Part shown: in pieces, positions 1 through 5,077 of the stretch
Position numbering within the stretch: position 1 is the stretch's first letter
How the letters are laid out: each line of letters opens with the position of its first letter
Assembly: GCA_018650745.1 (NCBI GenBank)
Contig: JABIFK010000704.1
Span: 1-5,077, forward strand
DNA: 5,077 nt
Source of the DNA: Candidatus Latescibacterota bacterium
GTDB taxonomy: Bacteria; Latescibacterota; UBA2968
Direction of reading: 5' to 3'
Position numbers and translations under genes: made by a program
Notes under the pieces: model-generated
Told to the model about the DNA's origin: nothing
The model's input: the letters and a program-made list of their open reading frames with translations, nothing else
Database searches by the model: none

Positions 1-297
1 AATGATACACGTGTTCGTGCATACTTCTGTGGTCATCAGCACATCAACAGCCGAATGCCAATCGGGAATGCCCATCAAATCGTAACGGGTTCTGTCGGTC
101 TCTCAACATGTTGCTACCGTGTCTTGGATATTCAAGCAGATAAAATCGACGTAACAACCCACCGCTTAGACGGGATCTCCAACTGGCTTGACGATGCCAT
201 GAACCCTGATCGATCTTTTGATGAAGACCATCCCACATTCGAAAGCTATCAATGGGGAAATGATAACGAGCGCACCTTCGAGATCCATCCAGTATAA
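1..297 (+). CDS. Calcineurin-like metallophosphoesterase, C-terminal part (5' end outside window)
   Basis: Only the last 98 residues are present; frame 1 is open from the first base to the TAA at 295-297, so the start lies upstream. Seen: a 'FCGHQHIN' stretch at visible residues 9-16, which contains the GHxH motif (G11-H12-Q13-H14). In the calcineurin-like/CpdA-type phosphoesterase family the two histidines of this last conserved motif ligate the dinuclear metal centre. After it comes 'IVTGSVGLS', the usual closing beta-strand region, then a strand-rich tail ('YRVLDIQADKIDVTTHRLDG') of the kind that follows GHxH in these enzymes. The family hydrolyses phosphomonoesters or phosphodiesters (for example cyclic nucleotides); the substrate cannot be told from this fragment. 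It lies 22 nt upstream of the dehydratase gene on the same strand and probably shares its transcript. An internal ATG at position 55 falls after the GHxH motif and is not a credible start. Confidence 0.85.
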   Translation, partial: NDTRVRAYFCGHQHINSRMPIGNAHQIVTGSVGLSTCCYRVLDIQADKIDVTTHRLDGISNWLDDAMNPDRSFDEDHPTFESYQWGNDNERTFEIHPV

Positions 298-319
298 CGC
301 ATATTAAACCAGAGGAAAC

Positions 320-1246
320 ATGCAAGACTTACACATCAACACCCCATTGATCCAATCCACACATGTCGGCCAAAGCTTAGATGCCAATATATGGCTCAAA
401 ATAGAAACCCTACAACCTTGCGGTTCATTCAAGGCAAGAGGTGTTGGATACGCGTGTACCCAATATGTCAAAGACGGTGCAAAAGCACTTGTATCTTCTT
501 CGGGCGGAAATGCGGGTTTGGCTGTTGCTTATTCGGGTCGATGCCTCGATGTCCCTGCAACAGTCGTAGTACCCACCACCACAAAAAAACGTGCCATCGA
601 CCTCATCAAACATGAAGGCGCAAAAGTCATTGTTACCGGAGAGAATTGGGACGCGGCACATATCTATGCAACAGAATTATCACAAAAAGAAAGTGCCGCA
701 TATATCCACCCCTTTGACGACCCTTATATATGGACCGGACATGCATCCATCATTGATGAAATAGCCGAAGCAAACGTCACACCCGATGCGGTCGTCTTAT
801 CGGTTGGTGGTGGCGGGCTTTTCTGTGGCGTGGTGGAAGGCTTACAACGAAACAGTTGGAATGATATTCCCATATTGGCAGTTGAAACCAAAGGTGCAGA
901 TTCCTTGTCCGTCGCATCACTGGCAAATCAACATATCGGCATCGACAACATCACCAGTATCGCCACAACATTAGGCGCAAAGAAAGTAGCCAAACAAGCC
1001 TTCAACTGCCTACAAGAACATCCAACAAAAAGCCATGTCGTAACGGACAAAGATGCAGTGGATGCCTGTTACCGCTTCCTCGAAGACCACAAACTCATGG
1101 TCGAACCTGCATGTGGTGCAAGCTTAGCGGCAGTCTATCAAGCATGTAATTTCTTGAAAGACAAAAAAAATATCCTCGTCATTGTGTGTGGAGGCGCAGG
1201 TGTCACGGTAGAACAACTCCAAGAATGGCGACAACAAACCTCATAA
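320..1246 (+). CDS. PLP-dependent L-serine/L-threonine dehydratase, animal SDS/SDSL type
   Basis: The 308-residue protein is a fold-type II PLP enzyme expected to deaminate L-serine to pyruvate and/or L-threonine to 2-oxobutyrate in the cytoplasm. Seen: 'GSFKARG' with the likely Schiff-base lysine K38; the substrate loop 'SSGGNAG' at 60-66; the glycine-rich phosphate-binding loop 'SVGGGG' with G163-G166; 'VETKGADS', where E189, A193 and S195 match the cation-site region of mammalian serine dehydratase; 'MVEPACGASLAAVY'; and 'VIVCGG' with C290 in the place of the cysteine near the PLP ring nitrogen. The 'FDDPYIWTGHASI' segment also matches the animal enzymes closely from memory. Length is close to the roughly 320-330 residues of that family, and there is no ACT domain, so no isoleucine feedback control of the IlvA kind. 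The loop has Gly rather than Ala at its third position (SSGGNAG versus SSAGNAG), as in the SDSL paralogue. The start has a good AGAGGA site at 311-316. The precise substrate is uncertain. Confidence 0.9.
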   Translation: MQDLHINTPLIQSTHVGQSLDANIWLKIETLQPCGSFKARGVGYACTQYVKDGAKALVSSSGGNAGLAVAYSGRCLDVPATVVVPTTTKKRAIDLIKHEGAKVIVTGENWDAAHIYATELSQKESAAYIHPFDDPYIWTGHASIIDEIAEANVTPDAVVLSVGGGGLFCGVVEGLQRNSWNDIPILAVETKGADSLSVASLANQHIGIDNITSIATTLGAKKVAKQAFNCLQEHPTKSHVVTDKDAVDACYRFLEDHKLMVEPACGASLAAVYQACNFLKDKKNILVIVCGGAGVTVEQLQEWRQQTS

Positions 1247-1292
1247 AAAGAAGAAGTGCGTATCCATCAAACCGTCTGATGAAGGAAATAGA

Positions 1293-1607
1293 ATGTCAAA
1301 ATTTGAAAATGTAACTGTCGTTAAAGCAGCCAACGTTTATTTTGATGGCCAAGTGACAAGCCGTTCCGTCGAATTCGCAGACGGCACAACCAAGACCTTG
1401 GGCATCATGCTCCCTGGCGATTACGAATTTGGAACATCCCAAAAAGAGATCATGGAAATACTCTCTGGTGATCTCGAAGTTTTGTTACCCAATGCTTCCA
1501 AGTGGCAAACATTCAAGGGTGGAGATACATTTGAAGTGCCCGCATCAGCCAAGTTCAAACTCAAAATTCTGAGCGTGACAGATTATTGCTGTTCCTATAT
1601 AGCGTAG
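1293..1607 (+). CDS. ppnP: Pyrimidine/purine nucleoside phosphorylase PpnP (YaiE, DUF1255 family)
   Basis: The 104-residue protein is full length for this small single-domain cupin-like family (E. coli YaiE is about 94 residues). The family phosphorolyses several purine and pyrimidine nucleosides to free base and ribose 1-phosphate, feeding nucleoside salvage in the cytoplasm. Seen: 'NVYFDGQVTSRSVEF' near the N-terminus, 'LGIMLPGDYEFGTSQKEIME' (about 36-55), 'ILSGDLEVLLPNASKW' (about 56-71), 'GGDTFEVPASAKFKL' and the terminal 'DYCCSYIA'. This order and spacing match YaiE (VMVEGEYTFST, ISGALNVLLP, GSVFNVPGHSEF, SYLCRYL) along the whole length. The start is set by an AAGGA site at 1282-1286, 6 nt before ATG. 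The gene ends in tandem stops TAG-TGA. It is the last gene of the + strand run, 46 nt after the dehydratase and 20 nt before a strong hairpin terminator. Confidence 0.94.
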   Translation: MSKFENVTVVKAANVYFDGQVTSRSVEFADGTTKTLGIMLPGDYEFGTSQKEIMEILSGDLEVLLPNASKWQTFKGGDTFEVPASAKFKLKILSVTDYCCSYIA

Positions 1608-1627
1608 TGACACAAACAAGGAACACA

Positions 1628-1665
1628 AAAACGCCGATGTCGCTCATAAGCGATATCGGCGTTTT
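1628..1665. terminator. Bidirectional intrinsic terminator between convergent genes
   Basis: A perfect-length hairpin: the arms 1628-1644 (starts AAAACGCCGAT) and 1649-1665 (ends ATCGGCGTTTT) pair over 17 positions with a single G-U wobble (G1639 with T1655) and a 4-nt CATA loop at 1645-1648. The GC-rich core is flanked by A on the left and T on the right, so each strand ends the stem in a U-run: TTTT on +, and five T on - using A1627-A1631. It starts 20 nt after the ppnP stop and lies 27 nt beyond the - strand ORF's stop, so one element can end both transcripts. Confidence 0.9.
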
Positions 1666-1691
1666 GCATAAAACAAACCCAGAACTTAGCA

Positions 1692-1937
1692 TCAATCGTT
1701 GCTTGCAGGCTGATCCAAGAGATCTTTCAGATAGGCCACACCCGCCTCTACATGATTTGCAGCAGCATCTAAATGATCCGCATCTGGCTGTAAATAACCG
1801 TGCTTGCCATCTGTAGACGGTGTCCAGATAACACGCGAATCTTTTGGTTTCTCGATCGGTTCATACAGCGCCAAAGGTGGCACGTCTGCCGGAGGCACTG
1901 GCATCCGAACCGCATACCCATAACAAACCTGCGTCAT
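1692..1937 (-). CDS. Small hypothetical protein, translationally coupled to the lyase-like gene
   Basis: I do not recognise this 81-residue ORF. Its ATG (1937-1935) overlaps the TGA of the upstream gene (1936-1934) as ATGA, the classic arrangement for translational coupling. An in-frame TGA lies only six codons upstream of the ATG, so the frame cannot be the tail of a longer ORF without a frameshift. No clear independent ribosome site is seen (only a weak CACGGA). The protein has a proline-rich N-terminal half ('RMPVPPADVPPLALYEPIEKP'), a 'VIWTPSTDGKHGYL' stretch, and a predicted amphipathic helix at the C-terminus ('AAANHVEAGVAYLKDLLDQ'). No signal peptide or membrane segment is apparent. 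The ordered, non-biased composition and the stop just before the shared terminator favour a real gene. It could instead be a leftover C-terminus of another gene joined here by rearrangement. Confidence 0.5.
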   Translation of the reverse strand: MTQVCYGYAVRMPVPPADVPPLALYEPIEKPKDSRVIWTPSTDGKHGYLQPDADHLDAAANHVEAGVAYLKDLLDQPASND

Positions 1938-3862
1938 AATCCGTGACAGGCATCATACCCCACATCGCTGCGCGATTTGCCATAACCACCAGCAAACAGC
2001 AAAAAGTCATGAAATCCGACAGCTCCGTCATTGTCAAAATCCGATGGCTTATCTTGAGACGGTGTTTTCAATTCTTCCGCAGACCGTGCTCGAAAATCCA
2101 ATATCAATTCATCCTTGCCACACGTCACATGCACCACAGAAGAATTCCACGGTGCATTGATATAGGGGCTTTGATACGTAAACGATGGCTGGAGGTCAAA
2201 CGACTTCCCGTGGGTTGTGGGCAACGCATCTTGCAAACGCGACACAGACAAATGCGCACCAAGGCATTGGAAGGTGATTCGATCTGTTTCTTCTGTCACC
2301 ACAGTTTCCAACAGCCGTGCGACAAAATCTTCGAAAGTGCCATTTTCTGCCAAGCTGCCACACGCCATCAAGATAGGGCGCCACTGATCCAAGAGCACCA
2401 TCCGGTCTTCTTCCCAACGATACCCACCCATTGCATAGATACCAACATACCCCGAACCCTCTTTTAAAAACAGCCACCCATCTTGCATCCTACGAACCGA
2501 CATTGCCGAAGGCACTACCACATAGGGTGTCAAATTATATTTATGAGCAGACCGCTTTTTGTGTGCCACCAGCACAGGCCCCAACTGTGCCGTAATGAGC
2601 GCATCATAGGTTTGTGGTTTGTCTTCTCGTGTAGAACCACATTCCAAATAAACCCGTCGATCAGCACCTGTAGGAAACACCACACCAGACCAGCGGTTTT
2701 GGGCACTCACGCCCGTATGCGCAACCTTGGGGTTGAACATCACCGTACCCAGCACATAATCGGGTGCCACACGCGTAACCCGCAACAAACTGTTCTCTGG
2801 GTCAACAACATTCACATTTCCATATCCCAATGAATCTGGCCTCAAATGACCCACACCCGGTCGTCGTGAAAGAGACGTGTATCTCTGCGTGGGCCGTGCG
2901 TGAGCAATTTTTTCGACAATCGCTGGCGGTGCATAATCCGATGTGGCAATCAACACCGTTGTCGGTCCATTGCCCGCACTTCCTGGCATATCAAAATAGA
3001 GATGTGCCGTCTGAAACATGCCATCCTGTGCCCCATTGCGTGCATATCCTCCCGAATAAACACGGCTCTTGCCACCTCCGCGATAACCCGCAACTTGGTC
3101 TTGCGCCCAATCTGCCCACAGCAAATGCATAAGTTTTTCAACTTGCTTCTGCGTCAAAGAATCGGGCGCAAAATCTCTCAGGTTTACCAAACATTGCATA
3201 TCATATTTCTGATACGTCGGGGATGCCACTTCTACAAACAACCCTTTACGAGCGCGTTCTTCACAATACCTGCGAAAATAAACCGCCCAACGATCCCGGT
3301 GATCAGATGCAACCTTGCCATCTGAAAAGGATCGATCTCGATAGGTTGCATCTGCTGCATAAACCGTAGCAATCAAACAGTGTACCGACTTACGCATCAA
3401 ATCATGGTTTTCTGAAGCTTCCAATATCCACGTGTTGGATGTGTCGGGCCGAGAGCGAAGCGATGTATAAGGCCAAAAAAAAGCTTTCAACGCCGCCTCT
3501 GTGTCATCCGACAATCGGCCTGATCCCAAAGCACCGTGCGCCAACACGGTTCGCGAAAGCGCAGACAATGCCCAATAGGTTTCTGGCTCCTTTTTACTGT
3601 TGGCATCTATCGGCCAAAGCTCTGTGATGCGCTTCAACACACGATTTGCCTCATCAACATTGCGATTCAAGTGAAGCGCACTCAGCGCAAATGTGGCATC
3701 AAACCAAGGATGCGGTTCACTTTTTTGCGCATTCAAACCCGCTTCAAGCACCGCCTGCCGCACCACATCAGGCGCCGCAGCCTCTGCACCTGTTCCATTT
3801 AACAAAGAAGTCCCTATGCCAAACAAAACACTTAATATCCACCCATATCGTCGCATCAACAT
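1934..3862 (-). CDS. Secreted putative alpha/alpha-toroid polysaccharide lyase-like protein with C-terminal dockerin-type repeat
   Basis: The 642-residue protein is probably exported. Residues 1-30 form a signal peptide: basic 'MLMRRY', a hydrophobic core 'GWILSVLFGIGTSLL', and AEA/AAA cleavage options near 28-30. Residues about 31-300 are helix-rich, with Trp/Tyr-rich pairs typical of alpha/alpha toroids. This part includes 'SENHDLMRK' (N152-H153) and 'SPTYQKYD' (Y217, Y220). In toroid lyases such as PL5 and PL17 an Asn-His pair and a Tyr some 55 residues later form the catalytic site, so N152, H153 and Y217 are candidate catalytic residues here. Residues about 330-600 look beta-rich, like the C-terminal sandwich of those lyases. 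Residues 608-619 form one EF-hand/dockerin-like loop. I cannot name the PL family; a glycoside hydrolase of toroid fold or a non-catalytic relative is possible. The longer in-frame start at 3955 adds 31 residues before the signal peptide and is rejected. The start at 3862 has GGGAG 5 nt upstream. Confidence 0.8.
   Translation of the reverse strand: MLMRRYGWILSVLFGIGTSLLNGTGAEAAAPDVVRQAVLEAGLNAQKSEPHPWFDATFALSALHLNRNVDEANRVLKRITELWPIDANSKKEPETYWALSALSRTVLAHGALGSGRLSDDTEAALKAFFWPYTSLRSRPDTSNTWILEASENHDLMRKSVHCLIATVYAADATYRDRSFSDGKVASDHRDRWAVYFRRYCEERARKGLFVEVASPTYQKYDMQCLVNLRDFAPDSLTQKQVEKLMHLLWADWAQDQVAGYRGGGKSRVYSGGYARNGAQDGMFQTAHLYFDMPGSAGNGPTTVLIATSDYAPPAIVEKIAHARPTQRYTSLSRRPGVGHLRPDSLGYGNVNVVDPENSLLRVTRVAPDYVLGTVMFNPKVAHTGVSAQNRWSGVVFPTGADRRVYLECGSTREDKPQTYDALITAQLGPVLVAHKKRSAHKYNLTPYVVVPSAMSVRRMQDGWLFLKEGSGYVGIYAMGGYRWEEDRMVLLDQWRPILMACGSLAENGTFEDFVARLLETVVTEETDRITFQCLGAHLSVSRLQDALPTTHGKSFDLQPSFTYQSPYINAPWNSSVVHVTCGKDELILDFRARSAEELKTPSQDKPSDFDNDGAVGFHDFLLFAGGYGKSRSDVGYDACHGL
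2006..2041 (-). other. Dockerin-type EF-hand calcium-binding loop (in the lyase-like protein)
   Basis: It encodes residues 608-619, 'DFDNDGAVGFHD', with Asp at loop positions 1, 3, 5 and 12, Gly at 6 and a hydrophobic residue at 8: a complete DxDxDGxxxxxD calcium loop. It is followed by the helix 'FLLFAGGYG'. Such units, usually in pairs, end many secreted proteins of polysaccharide-degrading bacteria. Only one loop is present here, and the protein stops 23 residues later. Confidence 0.8.
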
Positions 3863-4064
3863 GATCACTCCCAATCGTTTGACACCCCTAACATCCCAGA
3901 TAATATAAACACGCAACAGCCAAATCATACACCTTAAAAAATCACTTTCAGACAACCCGATCTATACTATATTCAAAGGTCAATAACACACCCTAAAATT
4001 TATGGCAATCCGTCAATATCTCAAAATATAAACTGTGCAAGTATGCAAACTCAGAGAACATATC
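3863..4064. promoter_or_regulatory. Divergent intergenic region with likely promoters for both flanking genes
   Basis: This 202-nt AT-rich stretch separates the - strand lyase-like gene from the + strand sulfatase gene and must hold promoters for both unless transcription enters from outside. Candidates are weak. For +, TATAAA at 4027-4032 could be a -10 box, with a poor -35 (TGGCAA, 4003-4008, 18-nt spacer). For -, TATGAT (3929-3924) is a fair -10 box, but its best -35 (TTGTCT, 3955-3950) is 20 nt away. A 7-nt direct repeat GTCAATA occurs at 3979-3985 and 4012-4018, 33 nt apart, and could be a pair of operator half-sites. No hairpin, riboswitch or long ORF was seen. Confidence 0.4.
3868..3872 (-). 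promoter_or_regulatory. Shine-Dalgarno site deciding the lyase-like gene start
   Basis: On the - strand GGGAG lies 5 nt before the ATG at 3862-3860. This start puts the signal peptide at the very N-terminus. The alternative ATG two codons later (3856) would be too far from it, and the in-frame ATG at 3955 has a non-signal-like leader. Confidence 0.75.
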
Positions 4065-5077
4065 ATGAACGTTATCACCATCCTCTGCGACACCCTGCGC
4101 CGCGACCACGTAGGCGCATATAACAACGGTGCGCCACTCGATCAATGCTGGAGCAACCAGGCCCCATCGTGGTCGGTGCCAACGCCCAATATGGATCGAT
4201 TAATCGACCGTGGAACAGTTTTCGACAACGCCTATATTGGATCAACGCCCTGCATGCCAGCACGCCGCGATATTTACACCGGTCGCCTCGAATTTCTTGA
4301 ACGAGGTTGGGGCCCACTTGAGGAAGAAGATTGCGACCTCCCCCGACAAGTCTCAGGGGATCCAAATCGCTCAGTCCAGCTCATGATGGAACAAGGCGAT
4401 CGCGTCAGTTGCCTGTTGACCGATCACTTCCACTTATGGGAGCAAGGATCGGGCAATTACCACATGGGCTATACCGGGTTTGAGTTCGTGCGCGGAATTG
4501 AATCCGATGGTCTCTACACAGACCCCATCGACTTCCCCTGCCCAGAAGGCGATCGCCTGGGAAAAAATGAACGCCATTGGCGCAACGTGCATTTTCTTCG
4601 GCAGAACGACGAAGACTATTTCTGCGCCCAAGTTTGCACCAAAGCAGCAGACTGGCTTCAGCGCAACCACACCCACGAAGACTTCTATCTGCACCTCGAC
4701 ATCTTTGACCCACATGAACCGTGGGATCCTCCAGAAGAACTCCTCAAACAGTTCGACCCCAGGGGTTACGCAGTCGAGGGTTTGCGTGCGGCAGCTCCCT
4801 ACGCCCCTTGGAAAGACCACTATACCGAAGAGCAGTTCAACAATATGCGAGCACGCTATGCAGCCAAGGTCGTCTTCCTGGATCGCTGGCTCGGTGTGAT
4901 CTTCGACAAAATGGACGCGCTGAACCTCTGGGAAGACACACTGCTCATTTTTACCACCGACCACGGCACCTGGAATGGCGATCACGGTCGCATGGGCAAG
5001 CTGGGTACACACACCTATGACGGGTGCGCGCACATCCCCTTTATCGCGTGCCATCCAGAACATGGCCATGGTGAACG
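4065..5077 (+). CDS. Sulfatase-superfamily hydrolase (formylglycine type), 3' end outside window
   Basis: The frame is open from ATG 4065 to the window end, giving 337 residues. The protein should hydrolyse sulfate esters, or phosphonate/phosphate monoesters and diesters as some relatives do. Seen: the first strand 'VITILCDTLRRDHVGAY' with metal ligand D9 (T10 replaces the second Asp of classical arylsulfatases); the nucleophile motif 'PCMPARRDIYTGR' with C63, to be converted to formylglycine, and R67; 'DIFDPHEPWD' with H217; 'FTTDHGTWNGDHG' with metal ligands D299-H300; and 'MGKLGTHTYDGCAHIPFI' with K312. The order and spacing are those of S1 sulfatases. There is no signal peptide: the protein starts directly at the core strand, implying a cytoplasmic enzyme, like phosphonate monoester hydrolases. 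The ribosome site is weak (AGAGA at 4053-4057). Base composition is about 55% GC by sample, above the left-hand genes. Maturation needs a formylglycine-generating enzyme or anSME not in this window. Confidence 0.93.
   Translation, partial: MNVITILCDTLRRDHVGAYNNGAPLDQCWSNQAPSWSVPTPNMDRLIDRGTVFDNAYIGSTPCMPARRDIYTGRLEFLERGWGPLEEEDCDLPRQVSGDPNRSVQLMMEQGDRVSCLLTDHFHLWEQGSGNYHMGYTGFEFVRGIESDGLYTDPIDFPCPEGDRLGKNERHWRNVHFLRQNDEDYFCAQVCTKAADWLQRNHTHEDFYLHLDIFDPHEPWDPPEELLKQFDPRGYAVEGLRAAAPYAPWKDHYTEEQFNNMRARYAAKVVFLDRWLGVIFDKMDALNLWEDTLLIFTTDHGTWNGDHGRMGKLGTHTYDGCAHIPFIACHPEHGHGE

Noticed and set aside
44..325. A 93-codon - strand ORF opposite the phosphoesterase end
   Set aside because: The + strand reading has the GHxH motif and continues from outside the window; the antisense product has no recognisable features.
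1247..1292. Small inverted repeat CATCA...TGATG between the dehydratase gene and ppnP
   Set aside because: The stem is only 5 bp with no T-run and lies next to the ppnP ribosome site; it is too weak to call a terminator or attenuator.
1930..1960. A frameshift truncating the lyase-like protein's second dockerin repeat
   Set aside because: Neither alternative frame downstream gives a DxDxDG loop, so a simple frameshift does not explain the missing repeat.
1943..3325. Several + strand ORFs of 100-174 codons opposite the lyase-like gene
   Set aside because: They lie antisense to a well-supported coding gene, are rich in His, Arg, Cys and Ile in the way of reverse-frame readings, overlap each other and show no domain or good ribosome site.
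3863..3955. Longer start for the lyase-like protein (31 extra residues)
   Set aside because: The extension would place a non-signal-like leader before a clear signal peptide, and the ATG at 3862 has GGGAG at good spacing.
3966..3983. TTGACC (- strand, 3983-3978) with TATAGT as a sigma-70 promoter
   Set aside because: The spacer is only 6 nt, far too short for a -35/-10 pair.
4434..5069. A 211-codon - strand ORF opposite the sulfatase gene
   Set aside because: The + strand frame carries all sulfatase motifs; the antisense frame is open because of the codon pattern and shows no recognisable family.

Overview
The window reads as ordinary bacterial chromosome from a free-living or host-associated heterotroph of moderate GC (about 45-50% by eye, higher over the last 1 kb). 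Genes are tightly packed and have Shine-Dalgarno sites. Two features hint at the Poribacteria/Latescibacteria/Planctomycetes type of polysaccharide-degrading bacteria: a single C-terminal dockerin-type repeat of the 'VGFxDFLLFAGxYG' kind on a secreted protein, and a sulfatase with no signal peptide. The taxonomic guess is weak (about 0.3), since no marker gene is present.

Left part (1-1607, + strand): a probable operon of three genes. It holds the 3' end of a calcineurin-like metallophosphoesterase, a full-length fold-type II PLP enzyme resembling the animal-type L-serine/L-threonine dehydratases (SDS/SDSL), and a small cupin-like pyrimidine/purine nucleoside phosphorylase (ppnP). The gaps are 22 and 46 nt, with good ribosome sites. 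A strong symmetrical hairpin at 1628-1665 closes the operon and faces a convergent transcription unit, so it probably terminates both.

Middle part (1692-3862, - strand): a two-gene unit. The large gene encodes a secreted 642-residue protein of no family I can name with certainty. Its helical N-terminal half carries an Asn-His pair and a downstream Tyr, arranged as in alpha/alpha-toroid polysaccharide lyases. Its beta-rich C-terminal half ends in one EF-hand/dockerin-like loop. A small 81-residue ORF of unknown function follows through an ATGA stop/start overlap.

Right part (3863-5077): a 202-nt AT-rich intergenic region separates the - strand gene from a divergent + strand sulfatase-superfamily gene, which runs off the window edge. 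The secreted lyase-like protein and the sulfatase next to each other, sharing a divergent control region, suggest a small locus for degrading a sulfated glycan. That functional link is inference. No rRNA, tRNA, CRISPR, insertion sequence or phage gene was seen.
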